Below, one piece after another: positions 31,099 to 39,790 of a stretch of DNA of 64,000 bases; positions within the stretch are counted from its first letter, which is position 1; every line of letters starts with the position of its first letter. Source of the stretch: Lactobacillus sp. Sy-1 (GTDB lineage: Bacteria > Bacillota > Bacilli > Lactobacillales > Lactobacillaceae); contig NZ_JACCIU010000001.1 of assembly GCF_019303535.1 (NCBI RefSeq), positions 248,001 to 312,000 of the forward strand, written 5' to 3'. The translations under genes were made by a program, and so were the position numbers. Below the pieces are notes generated by a model that ran no database searches, was not told where the DNA came from, and saw only the letters and a list, made by a program, of their open reading frames with translations.

Positions 31099-31369
31099 AT
31101 AAGACTTGCTTTTTGATATCTCTTAAATATCAACGATTTATATAATATCATTTACTCAAGGTGTTGGCAACCCTTTTTTCAAAAAAAGTTTAAAAAAGTT
31201 CTTTAATTCAATTTGAATACCATGAACAAAGGGTATGTCCGTGATATAATTTATCTTGAAGCTAATCTAAGATTAGCTGTTCTAACCTAAAAGAAATCGC
31301 AAACAAGAAACAATTAATATAAAGAGAAATTAATCCAACTAGAAATCGTTTTTAAGAGGTAAATTAAAT
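31099..31369 (+). promoter_or_regulatory. walR promoter and leader
   Basis: Extended -10 TGATATAAT (31242-31250) without a clear -35, followed by a leader of about 115 nt. The leader contains a small perfect hairpin AGCTAATC-taa-GATTAGCT (31260-31278) without T-run. No ORF seen. Confidence 0.55.
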
Positions 31370-32071
31370 ATGAAAAAAATACTTGTAGTAGATGACGAAA
31401 AGCCAATTACTGATATCGAGAAGTTTAACTTGGTGAAGGAAGGCTACGATGTTTCAGTAGCTTATGATGGTGAAGAAGCACTCGAAAAGGTAGACGAAGA
31501 AAATCCAGATTTAATCATCTTGGACTTAATGCTACCTAAGGTTGATGGACTAGAGGTGGCCCGGCAAGTTAGGAAGAATCATGACACCCCAATCATCATG
31601 GTAACTGCAAAAGATTCTGAACTAGATAAGGTGTTAGGCCTCGAACTAGGGGCTGATGATTACGTTACTAAGCCGTTTTCCAATCGGGAATTGGTCGCCC
31701 GGGTTAAAGCTAATCTTCGCCGGCAAACTGCAAATGATAGTTCTTCAGATGATGATAATCAAGACATCAAGATTGGGGATCTTGTTATTCATCCGCAAGC
31801 TTACTCGGTTACCAAGCGGGGCGAAAGCATTGAATTAACCCACCGTGAGTTTGAATTATTACACTATTTAGCACAACACATCGGGCAAGTTATGACCCGG
31901 GAACATTTATTACAGACGGTGTGGGGATATGACTACTTTGGTGATGTCCGCACCGTTGACGTAACGGTAAGACGTTTACGTGAAAAAATTGAAGATAATC
32001 CTAGTCATCCCGTATGGTTAGTAACCCGGCGTGGTGTTGGTTACTACCTTAGAAATTCTGAAAACGAGTAG
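31370..32071 (+). CDS. walR: Response regulator WalR (YycF/VicR)
   Basis: OmpR-family regulator of cell-wall metabolism, 233 aa. Receiver domain with acidic pocket VVDDE (7-11), phosphoacceptor Asp52 in [10 protein letters not shown], and Lys in VTAKDSE. Then a winged-helix DNA-binding domain (about 132-230) with [39 protein letters not shown] and the [11 protein letters not shown] tail. First gene of walRKHIJ-htrA. Confidence 0.97.
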   Translation: MKKILVVDDEKPITDIEKFNLVKEGYDVSVAYDGEEALEKVDEENPDLIILDLMLPKVDGLEVARQVRKNHDTPIIMVTAKDSELDKVLGLELGADDYVTKPFSNRELVARVKANLRRQTANDSSSDDDNQDIKIGDLVIHPQAYSVTKRGESIELTHREFELLHYLAQHIGQVMTREHLLQTVWGYDYFGDVRTVDVTVRRLREKIEDNPSHPVWLVTRRGVGYYLRNSENE

Positions 32072-32102
32072 GGAGACTAGCTGTTAAAGGGGTATTCCTG
32101 TT

Positions 32103-33959
32103 TTGAATAAGCGATTCAAGTTCTTTCAATCAATTGATTTTAAAATGGCATTGGTGTTCGTTTTAATGCTGTTAGTAACACTGGAAATTGTGGGTGGGGT
32201 TTTTGTTACCCAACTAGAAAAGAAAAATGTGCAAACGTTTGAAAACCAACTCCAATTGCCGACCTATGTTAATAATTCGTTAACTAATCAGCTCTCTAAG
32301 ACTAATACTAAGAAGGCTGACTCTGTGATTCGTTCACTCCTTTCTGATGTTGATAATAGTAATGATGATCAGGTTCAAGTCGTTGATAGTAAGGGGATTA
32401 TCAGGGGAACTAACCAGGTTAATAATCAATCAATTGTCGGTCAAAAATCAGTTGATTCTGGAATTAAAGATGCAATTCATAATAATAAGACGGTTACAAA
32501 GACGATTCAGCCTGATAGTAATAAGTACTTTATTAAAATTACCCCACTATTAAGAAGCCAAAATGGGGATGTAGTAGGAGCAATTTACATTCGGGCGAGT
32601 CTAAATCCGGTTTATACGACAATTAATAATATTACGATCATCTATTTGGCAGCTGCTGCGATTGCGGTCCTCCTTGGGATTTTAATGTCAATTGTGATTT
32701 CACGGGCGATTACACGGCCAATTGACGAAATGAAGAAGCAGACCCTCCAAATTGCACGGGGGGACTACTCCGGGCAAGTTCAGGTTTATGGAAAAGATGA
32801 ATTGGGTCAACTAGCAATGGCGGTTAATAACCTTTCCGTAAAAGTTGAAGAATCGCAAGAAACAACCGAATCAGAACGGCGCCGGCTTGATTCAGTGCTG
32901 TCAAACATGACCGATGGGGTGCTAGCTACTGATCGCCGCGGAAACATTATTATTGCCAATTATGAAGCTGCCAAGTTTTTAGATATTGCGGAAGAACACA
33001 TTATCGGGCATTCAATTCTTGATATTTTGGGGATTCAGGATCAATACTCACTAAGACAACTGCTAGAACAACCAGAAGAAGTAACGCTTGATTACACCCA
33101 AGAGGGGCGTGATTTAATTTTGCATGCCCATTTTACCTCCATCCAAAGGGAATCTGGGTTCATTAGTGGATTGGTTTGTGTTCTGCGTGACGTTACCGAA
33201 CAACAAAAAATCGATAAGGATCGGAAACAATTCGTTTCTAATGTTTCACACGAACTAAGAACCCCGTTAACCAGCGTTCATTCATACATTGAGGCACTTC
33301 AGGATGGTGCATGGCAGGATAAGGAAATTGCCCCACAATTTTTAAAGGTGGCGCAAGATGAAACCGATCGGATGATTAGGATGATTAACGACCTGCTTAC
33401 ACTTTCACGGATGGATTCTGGAACCCAAAAGATCAATAAGGAAATGATTAACCTAAACGAACTATTTAATTACATTTTGAACCAATTCGACATGATCATT
33501 AAGAATGGTAATAAGACCGAACGGGGGATTGACGTTAGCAAGAACTATAAAATCATTCGTAAATTTACCCAGCAAACCCTTTGGGTAGAGATTGATGCGG
33601 ATCGATTTACCCAGGTAATTGATAATATTATGAATAATGCGATGAAGTATTCACCAGATGGTGGTGAAATCACATGTTCACTCTATGAAACCCACAATCA
33701 AGTTATTTTAAGTATTGCTGATCAGGGGTTAGGAATCCCTAAAAATGCGGTTGACCATATTTTTGACCGTTTCTATCGGGTGGATAAAGCCCGTTCTAGA
33801 GCGCAAGGTGGAACTGGATTAGGGCTTTCCATTTCACGGGAAGTGATTGAAGCGCAGGGCGGCCGAATTTGGGTTCAAAGTGAGGATGGTAAGGGTTCGA
33901 CGTTCTTTATTTCGCTCCCTTATGAACCAATGGAGGAGGATTTATGGGATGAGAATTAA
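32103..33959 (+). CDS. walK: Sensor histidine kinase WalK (YycG/VicK)
   Basis: 618-aa membrane kinase that phosphorylates WalR. Two membrane segments (about 14-35 and 177-200) frame an extracytoplasmic sensor domain. HAMP (about 200-252), PAS (about 258-360), HisKA with the phospho-His in VSHELRTPLTS, and HATPase_c with NNAMKYSPDG, DQGLGIPK and GGTGLGLSI follow. The start is TTG 32103 with AAAGGGG upstream. It overlaps walH by 11 nt. Having both transmembrane helices resembles the Bacillus rather than the streptococcal form. Confidence 0.97.
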   Translation: MNKRFKFFQSIDFKMALVFVLMLLVTLEIVGGVFVTQLEKKNVQTFENQLQLPTYVNNSLTNQLSKTNTKKADSVIRSLLSDVDNSNDDQVQVVDSKGIIRGTNQVNNQSIVGQKSVDSGIKDAIHNNKTVTKTIQPDSNKYFIKITPLLRSQNGDVVGAIYIRASLNPVYTTINNITIIYLAAAAIAVLLGILMSIVISRAITRPIDEMKKQTLQIARGDYSGQVQVYGKDELGQLAMAVNNLSVKVEESQETTESERRRLDSVLSNMTDGVLATDRRGNIIIANYEAAKFLDIAEEHIIGHSILDILGIQDQYSLRQLLEQPEEVTLDYTQEGRDLILHAHFTSIQRESGFISGLVCVLRDVTEQQKIDKDRKQFVSNVSHELRTPLTSVHSYIEALQDGAWQDKEIAPQFLKVAQDETDRMIRMINDLLTLSRMDSGTQKINKEMINLNELFNYILNQFDMIIKNGNKTERGIDVSKNYKIIRKFTQQTLWVEIDADRFTQVIDNIMNNAMKYSPDGGEITCSLYETHNQVILSIADQGLGIPKNAVDHIFDRFYRVDKARSRAQGGTGLGLSISREVIEAQGGRIWVQSEDGKGSTFFISLPYEPMEEDLWDEN

Positions 33960-35253
33960 CCGTTTAGGAAGGTACTTACTACCTACACTATTAACTTCTG
34001 CAGTCGTGATTAGTATTGTGCTATCTGGATCATTGTGGCTAAATCCATCGCATTATAAAAACAATGCTTCCAGTAGTGCAGGGACTAATATTAAGAACCA
34101 GCTAAATAATAAGCCTATTTATGATGTGTATTCGCCAACTCAATTGATGCATAATGATAAAAGTGGGTCGCAACACCTACTGGTTAACCAGTCGATTAAC
34201 TTAATTGGTGAAATTAAGGAAGATATTCAAAACTTCCAAAACGTCAAGTTACAATCAACCAGTGAGGGTTCAAAGAATAAGTACCTGAAAATGATTCAGC
34301 GGCCTGATTCTTACGTGCTGAATTACTCTAGTGCGGTTTCAATGCCGATTTTAAATGAATTTATGAACAAGCGCTTCAGTAAGTTTCCTAACCATAATGT
34401 GAATCGGATTGTGATTCCACTGGATGATTCACAGCACATCTATCTACTGGGGGATGATGATTACAAAATCTATACGGTTTCTGTAAAGCGGCATAATCTT
34501 GAGAGCTTAAATGATTTCTTGGATACTAAGATGAAGCGGATTAACGTTTCCACTAAGTTATTTAACAATCGTCCGTTGATCTACTTTAAAAAGGATCAGG
34601 CAATGCCACAGTATGCTTATTTAGTGAACGTTCAACAACAAAATTACTATGTGATTCGATTAATGGGAGAATCGCAAAACTTCAATATTAAACACCGGAG
34701 TAATGGGACCGTTTATAATGACCAGGACTCTAAGCAACTAACCTTCTATAACAATAATGATGTTAAGTATGTCGATGAACGGCCTAAGTCAATTCCAAGT
34801 GACTTGAATCAATTACTATACAATAACTATAGTGCCCTACTTAACTCAGGGATTTCGCTGGATAATGTTAAGTTCTTTGGGTATAACCAAGATGATCAAA
34901 CTACGATTTATCGTGGCTACGTTGAAGGATTCCCGATTTTTAACAACATTAATTCCGGTTTTATTAAAATGCAGGTTGTTGACCATTCTTCCTTGCGATA
35001 CCAATTCTCATTGGCGAGCCTTCAAATTCCAGTTCCTAGTGGGGTCCCCGATGTTAAGTTACCAAGTACTGAAGACGTTTTAAAGAGTCTAAAGTTAATG
35101 GGGTATAAAACGAATAAGATTAATGGAATTGAGCTAGGGTATAGCTGGCAGGGAAGCTCTAAGACCGATGTTTTAGTGAATTTAATTCCAACTTGGTACA
35201 TTCGTTATGGAAACACATGGCTTAATTACAATGATATTTTGGCTAATCGATAG
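33949..35253 (+). CDS. walH: WalK-associated regulator WalH (YycH)
   Basis: 434-aa membrane-anchored extracytoplasmic protein that with WalI modulates WalK. One N-terminal membrane segment (about 7-27), then the YycH beta-rich domains. ATG 33949 (MRINRLGRYL) is preceded by GAGGAGGA with an 8-nt gap, which rules out in-frame starts farther upstream inside walK. It overlaps the walK end and is followed by walI after 12 nt, so the three are translationally linked. Confidence 0.92.
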   Translation: MRINRLGRYLLPTLLTSAVVISIVLSGSLWLNPSHYKNNASSSAGTNIKNQLNNKPIYDVYSPTQLMHNDKSGSQHLLVNQSINLIGEIKEDIQNFQNVKLQSTSEGSKNKYLKMIQRPDSYVLNYSSAVSMPILNEFMNKRFSKFPNHNVNRIVIPLDDSQHIYLLGDDDYKIYTVSVKRHNLESLNDFLDTKMKRINVSTKLFNNRPLIYFKKDQAMPQYAYLVNVQQQNYYVIRLMGESQNFNIKHRSNGTVYNDQDSKQLTFYNNNDVKYVDERPKSIPSDLNQLLYNNYSALLNSGISLDNVKFFGYNQDDQTTIYRGYVEGFPIFNNINSGFIKMQVVDHSSLRYQFSLASLQIPVPSGVPDVKLPSTEDVLKSLKLMGYKTNKINGIELGYSWQGSSKTDVLVNLIPTWYIRYGNTWLNYNDILANR

Positions 35254-35265
35254 TGGGGGTAGAAA

Positions 35266-36090
35266 ATGAACTTTAAAAGAATTCAGATTATTTTTCTAAT
35301 TACCTTTGTGATTATTGATATCATGTTATTTTCCATTATGAACCAAAATATTAATCCACAGTCACAAACTGATGGTTCTGGTGATTCCAACATCATTAAG
35401 GAGATGCGGAATGATCAAATTACGCTTAAAACGCCAACTAAGAACCATGGGACTGGTTACTACCTTTCTGGGGCTCGTGATAATCTAATTAGACAATCGG
35501 TGGGGCAGTTGGAAAATCAAACCACCCACTTTTCAGGGTATACGCTACAAAGTACTTTTAAGCGTCCAATTGCAATGTACTCATCCCATCCGGAAGAAAA
35601 GTTAAATCAATTAATTCAGAGCGATTCGTTTGTGATTAACGGAGATCAATACCAATATAATAGTCAGTTATCCACTAGCTCTACAATTGTTTATTCCCAA
35701 AAAGCCTATGGATCACAGGTTTACTCCAGCTATGGTGAGATTCGATTCAGCATTAGTGATAATAATGGAGATAAGCGACTGGAAAGTTATACCCAGACCT
35801 ATTTAAATAACCTAACTTCGTTGCGTGAAAAAGCACAAACCATTTCTGAGGAACAAGCGTTAAGTGCACTCTACCAATACAATGAAATCCCAAATAACTC
35901 TAAAATTGAATGGACTAGTTTATCATATACTAAATATATTTCGGTAAAGCGAAACTATATCTTCATTCCAACTTGGGTGGTTGCATATAAAACATCCAAT
36001 TCATCTAGTGTTCAAATTAAGTGTATTAATGCATTTAGTGGCTCAATTATTGATGATGAAAATTCCAAGAGTGCGGTTGAGAATATGTAG
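35266..36090 (+). CDS. walI: WalK-associated regulator WalI (YycI)
   Basis: 274 aa, single N-terminal membrane segment (about 5-22, FLITFVIIDIMLFSIM) and an extracytoplasmic YycI domain with the C-terminal FIPTWVVAYKTSN and INAFSGSIID strands typical of the family. Acts together with WalH on WalK. SD GTGGGGG lies before ATG 35266. Confidence 0.92.
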   Translation: MNFKRIQIIFLITFVIIDIMLFSIMNQNINPQSQTDGSGDSNIIKEMRNDQITLKTPTKNHGTGYYLSGARDNLIRQSVGQLENQTTHFSGYTLQSTFKRPIAMYSSHPEEKLNQLIQSDSFVINGDQYQYNSQLSTSSTIVYSQKAYGSQVYSSYGEIRFSISDNNGDKRLESYTQTYLNNLTSLREKAQTISEEQALSALYQYNEIPNNSKIEWTSLSYTKYISVKRNYIFIPTWVVAYKTSNSSSVQIKCINAFSGSIIDDENSKSAVENM

Positions 36091-36107
36091 AAATTAATTA
36101 GGAACGC

Positions 36108-36929
36108 GTGATTAAATTGAATACAGATTTAGATTCACTTCAGGTTTCCATTCTTTCTAGTGGAAGTTCTGGAAATGTTGCATATATCCAAACTGACCAG
36201 CACCAAATTTTACTTGATGCTGGATTAAGTGGAATTAAAATTAGAAAGCTATTGAAAAAAATTGGGCGGTCGATTGATGATATTGACATGTTATTTATTT
36301 CACATGAACATTCCGATCACACCCAGGGGGTCGGTGTTTTAGCAAGACGCTGCCCGAAAATTAAAGTATTTGCCAATCAGGAGACTTGGGATTCACTTCC
36401 GGACTCACTCGGGGTCATTCCAGCTAATCAACAGGTAGTCTTTCCAGTTGGGACGATTCAAGCGTTTGGTGACATAACAGTTCAAAGTTTCGGAGTTTCT
36501 CACGATGCAGCGCTGGAACAATGCTATGTATTTAAACAGGGAGCTAAGCAATTCGTCTTAATTACTGATACGGGATATATTTCAGAATCAATTCAACATT
36601 ACATTGCAGATTCAACTGCGTTCGCTTTAGAGTGTAACTATGATGTTGAAATGTTAATGAACGGTCCGTATCCATGGCCGTTAAAGCAGCGGATTTTATG
36701 TGATACTGGACATATGTCTAATGAAGATGAAGCAGAGGTATTAGCCAATGTGATCGGTGATGATACAAAGGCAGTTTTTCTTACACACCGTAGCCATCAC
36801 AATAATACTAAGTTAGTTGCCCATCAAACAGTTTCCGAAATTTTAACTGATCGAGGACTAAACGTTGATGTTGATTTTAATTTGTATGATACGGATATTT
36901 GTGAACCTACAAAGTTAATAAAATTATAA
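36108..36929 (+). CDS. walJ: MBL-fold metallohydrolase WalJ (YycJ/VicX)
   Basis: 273-aa cytoplasmic metallo-beta-lactamase-fold protein, the fifth gene of the wal operon; homologues are linked to coordination of cell division and replication. Metal-binding motif SHEHSDHTQG (about 61-70), further His/Asp ligands at SHDAALEQ, LITDTG and TGHMSNEDE, and a late His in LTHRSHHN. The start is taken as GTG 36108; the SD is weak (AGGAA) and TTG 36117 is an alternative. Confidence 0.93.
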   Translation: MIKLNTDLDSLQVSILSSGSSGNVAYIQTDQHQILLDAGLSGIKIRKLLKKIGRSIDDIDMLFISHEHSDHTQGVGVLARRCPKIKVFANQETWDSLPDSLGVIPANQQVVFPVGTIQAFGDITVQSFGVSHDAALEQCYVFKQGAKQFVLITDTGYISESIQHYIADSTAFALECNYDVEMLMNGPYPWPLKQRILCDTGHMSNEDEAEVLANVIGDDTKAVFLTHRSHHNNTKLVAHQTVSEILTDRGLNVDVDFNLYDTDICEPTKLIKL

Positions 36930-36977
36930 GATGGTAAAAATCCGTTAAAAAAGCGTCATTTTCAATTAAAAATTAGG

Positions 36978-37027
36978 TATGATATTCATAAAAACAAGGG
37001 AGGAAGCGTTATACTAACGCGCTGACT
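36978..37027 (+). promoter_or_regulatory. htrA promoter element and structured SD-start spacer
   Basis: Possible -10 TATGAT (36978-36983); -35 not convincing. The SD AAGGGAGG (36996-37003) is 24 nt from the ATG, far too long. A perfect hairpin GCGTTA-tac-TAACGC (37006-37020) lies in between; when folded, the effective distance becomes 9 nt. Confidence 0.6.
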
Positions 37028-38296
37028 ATGAAATCTAAATCATTACTATTCAAAGTTGGGCTTACTTCATTAGTAACGGGGTTAGTTGGTGGTGGGATCG
37101 CCTATGGTGGAATCTCATATTTTCAAGACTATAACCCCCTTAGCAGTGAAGTGGCTGCCCCAGTTGGTTCCAATTCAGGCGGGACCACTAAAAATAGCAA
37201 CCTAAAAGTGAACGTCCAAACCCAAGCTGAAACGGCTTTCAAAACGGTTAAAAATTCAGTAGTTTCAGTAATTAATTTGCAAAAAGTTAGCTCATCTAGT
37301 GACTCTTTTGCATCGTTATTTGGTGGTTCTTCAGGCTCATCTAAGTCCAGTTTACAGACTAGTAGTGAGGGATCTGGAGTAATCTATAAGACTAGTGGTA
37401 ACACTGCCTATATTGTTACTAATAATCACGTGGTTGCTGGTTCATCAGCCCTGCAGGTTATTTTAAGTAACGGTCAAAAAATGCAGGCTAAGATTGTTGG
37501 TCGAGACTCAGTGACCGACTTAGCAGTGATTAAAATTAGTTCCAGTAAGGTAACTCAAGTTGCTTCCTTTGGCGATTCTGACAATGTTAAAGTGGGGGAA
37601 ACCGCCCTTGCAATTGGGTCACCACTTGGGACAACGTATGCATCTTCACTGACCCAAGGGATTATTTCTGCGAAAAACAGACAGGTCCCATTAACAACTG
37701 AAAGTGGTCAGTCAACTGGAAACTATGCTTCTGTTATTCAAACTGATGCTGCAATTAACCCTGGAAATTCTGGTGGACCGCTAATTAACCTCGCGGGACA
37801 AGTTATCGGGATTAATTCAATGAAGTTATCCTCTGATACCTCTGGAACCAGCGTTGAAGGAATTGGTTTTGCCATTCCAAGTAACGAAGTGATTAAGATC
37901 ATTAACCAGTTGATTAAGAGTGGTAAAATTGTTCGGCCCGCACTAGGAATTGAATACGTTGATATTTCAAACGTTTCTAGTGCTGATCGGAAGTCAGTCT
38001 TGAAGTTACCAGATAGCGTTACTTCCGGTGCAGCAATTATGACCGTCAATTCTAATTCCCCAGCTGCTAATGCTGGACTTAAGAAGTACGATGTAATTAC
38101 CGAATTAGGTGGTAAGAAGATTACCAACCAGGATCAAATTAGAAATATTCTTTACACTTACAAGCTAGGTGATACGGTTTCACTTACCTATTACCGTGAT
38201 GGTGAAAAGAAGACTACTAATGTTAAGCTAACTGAACAGTCTTCTCAATTGAAGATGAACGAGAATAGTAGCAGTAGTAGTAGTTCTGCAAAATAA
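37028..38296 (+). CDS. htrA: HtrA/DegP-type surface serine protease
   Basis: Membrane-anchored quality-control protease, 422 aa. N-terminal anchor (about 7-31), Ser-rich linker, trypsin-like domain with catalytic His134 (NNHVVAG), Asp164 (TDLAVI) and Ser248 (NPGNSGGPL), one PDZ domain (about 300-395) and a poly-Ser tail. Sits directly after walJ, as in lactobacilli and streptococci. The start codon depends on an unusual SD spacer with a hairpin. Confidence 0.96.
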   Translation: MKSKSLLFKVGLTSLVTGLVGGGIAYGGISYFQDYNPLSSEVAAPVGSNSGGTTKNSNLKVNVQTQAETAFKTVKNSVVSVINLQKVSSSSDSFASLFGGSSGSSKSSLQTSSEGSGVIYKTSGNTAYIVTNNHVVAGSSALQVILSNGQKMQAKIVGRDSVTDLAVIKISSSKVTQVASFGDSDNVKVGETALAIGSPLGTTYASSLTQGIISAKNRQVPLTTESGQSTGNYASVIQTDAAINPGNSGGPLINLAGQVIGINSMKLSSDTSGTSVEGIGFAIPSNEVIKIINQLIKSGKIVRPALGIEYVDISNVSSADRKSVLKLPDSVTSGAAIMTVNSNSPAANAGLKKYDVITELGGKKITNQDQIRNILYTYKLGDTVSLTYYRDGEKKTTNVKLTEQSSQLKMNENSSSSSSSAK

Positions 38297-38327
38297 AAAA
38301 TATCATTTATAATAGTAAGGAAAGAAG

Positions 38328-38364
38328 TGGTTCGATAACTAATTGGTTATCGAACCATTTTTTA
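38328..38364 (+). terminator. Terminator after htrA
   Basis: TGGTTCGATAAC / GTTATCGAACCA hairpin (38328-38339, 38346-38357) with a T-run. Confidence 0.88.
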
Positions 38365-38370
38365 TTTACA

Positions 38371-38437
38371 TTGACTTTTAGATAATTAGTACATATAATA
38401 TAATTAACATATAAACATATGTTTATATGTTAATTAT
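38371..38437 (+). promoter_or_regulatory. Promoter with 38-bp perfect palindromic operator
   Basis: TTGACT (38371-38376), 17-bp spacer, TATAAT (38394-38399). Starting at the next base, positions 38400-38418 and 38419-38437 are perfect reverse complements; the centre ATAAACATATGTTTAT resembles ArsR/SmtB metal-sensor operators. The palindrome covers the transcription start, the expected position for a repressor. Confidence 0.8.
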
Positions 38438-38466
38438 GAACTGTTATATTCAAGGAGGAGATATTG

Positions 38467-38802
38467 ATGGAACATAAAGTTGCGGAAACAAACGGCGAAC
38501 ACGTACATTCAATGAAGTGTGGTCATACAAAGTTATTACACAACGGGCATGTAGACTTTGTTGAAAGTAATGGGCACTTACATCATCGTGATGGTGACCA
38601 TTTTGATGAATGTGAAATTGCAGTAGATAGTAACAACCCAGACCAAGAATCAGTTGTAATTGATTCTGAAATTCATAATGATAATTGCGGCCACCAAAAG
38701 GTAATTCATGGTGACCATGTAGATTACATTGTTAATGCACGCCTCCAACATGTCCACGGTGATCATGTAGATGATCACGGCACCGTTGACCCAATTGCTT
38801 AA
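38467..38802 (+). CDS. His-rich putative metal-binding protein with two internal repeats
   Basis: 111-aa soluble acidic protein with about 20 His. Two tandem copies of a Cys/His unit are visible: CGHTKLLHNGHVDFVE (about 18-33) and CGHQKVIHGDHVDYIV (about 76-91), each followed by a His-rich GDHxD segment. Likely a cytosolic Zn/Cd/Ni-binding or storage protein; the metal-sensor-like operator upstream supports this. ATG 38467 is preferred over TTG 38464 by SD spacing. No metal transporter or arsR gene is adjacent. Confidence 0.78.
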   Translation: MEHKVAETNGEHVHSMKCGHTKLLHNGHVDFVESNGHLHHRDGDHFDECEIAVDSNNPDQESVVIDSEIHNDNCGHQKVIHGDHVDYIVNARLQHVHGDHVDDHGTVDPIA

Positions 38803-38816
38803 TAAATAGTTAAATC

Positions 38817-38856
38817 AAAATAACCATTCCTATTTTTCTAGGAATGGTTATTTTTT
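38817..38856. terminator. Bidirectional terminator
   Basis: AAATAACCATTCCT / AGGAATGGTTATTT hairpin between convergent genes. Confidence 0.9.
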
Positions 38857-39652
38857 ACCACTTTGGAATATTAGAACCGACTGATTTCTTTTGAATGTAT
38901 TTCTTGTTAGCAGTACTTCTGAACGCGCGCACAATTTTACGGTATATTTTTTGATGCCGATCCTGCTTATTAACTACAATTACGTTTACATCGGCATCAG
39001 TTAACTTAGCAGGATTTTCTGAATAGAGGGCCTTTTTAGGACTTAGCCCAGCTTCCATAGCAAAGTTATTATTAACGACCGCAATGGTGGAATCACTCAT
39101 ATCACGAACCGTTTGGGCTGCATCAACTGTGAAGAAACGGAATTTATGCCGATTTTTAGTGACGTCGCTTACCTGTGGAACATTCGCGTGGTTTAATTTG
39201 AGTACGCCAGCTGACTGAAGTAAGCGTAGTGCTCGGGCCTTATTGGCATCATCATTTGGTAGGGCAATGGTATCACCGCTTTTAAGCTGGCTAAGCCGGT
39301 GAATTGAATTAGAATAGATTCGCATTGGAGCTGCGTATGTTTTCCCAATTGAGACCAGGTTTCCTTTATTTTCACGGTTCCAGGCCTTTAAAAAGGCGGT
39401 AGTTTGAAATGCATTAATATTGATTTCATTATGAAACAGGGAGTTGTTTGGCTGTCCGTATGAATTGAACTGGGTAAGCTCCAAATCAATCCCCTGGCGC
39501 CTTAGTTTTTGAACCGTTGGCTGCCATATTTTAACGTCCGTATCAATAATGCCCATTTTGACGCGGGTTAATTTTTTACCGCAACCGGCTAGGCTAGTAA
39601 TGATAAGTAAAAACATAATTAAAATACTAGTCAATCTAATCGTTTTTTTCAC
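38855..39652 (-). CDS. NlpA/MetQ-family substrate-binding lipoprotein
   Basis: 265-aa exported lipoprotein with lipobox SLAGC (Cys24) and the MetQ-type periplasmic-binding fold (GIIDTDVKIWQP, NINAFQTTAFLKAWN, IALPNDDANKARALRLL, STIAVVNNNFAMEAGL). Family members deliver methionine or related compounds to MetNI-type ABC importers. No metN or metI lies nearby, so it is an orphan receptor. Start GTG 39652 with GAGGGA upstream; a 28-bp palindrome overlaps its probable -10. Confidence 0.85.
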   Translation of the reverse strand: MKKTIRLTSILIMFLLIITSLAGCGKKLTRVKMGIIDTDVKIWQPTVQKLRRQGIDLELTQFNSYGQPNNSLFHNEININAFQTTAFLKAWNRENKGNLVSIGKTYAAPMRIYSNSIHRLSQLKSGDTIALPNDDANKARALRLLQSAGVLKLNHANVPQVSDVTKNRHKFRFFTVDAAQTVRDMSDSTIAVVNNNFAMEAGLSPKKALYSENPAKLTDADVNVIVVNKQDRHQKIYRKIVRAFRSTANKKYIQKKSVGSNIPKW

Positions 39653-39668
39653 AGTAGTTCCCTCGATA

Positions 39669-39696
39669 GTTAAAATATTGATACCAATATTTTAAC
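39669..39696. promoter_or_regulatory. Palindromic operator upstream of the MetQ-like gene
   Basis: GTTAAAATATTG (39669-39680), 4-nt centre, CAATATTTTAAC (39685-39696): a perfect 12-4-12 inverted repeat. On the minus strand it contains the extended -10 (TGTTAAAAT) of the lipoprotein gene. It lies about 20 bp from the divergent aspA promoter. Confidence 0.7.
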
Positions 39697-39715
39697 ATAA
39701 ATGTGAGCATTCATA

Positions 39716-39743
39716 TTGACAAATATTTTTAGGAATGTATACT
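39716..39743 (+). promoter_or_regulatory. aspA promoter
   Basis: TTGACA (39716-39721), 16-bp spacer, TATACT (39738-39743). Confidence 0.75.
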
Positions 39744-39790
39744 TAATGTAACGTTTTATAACATAAGGTGAATTAAGGAGATGCATTTAG

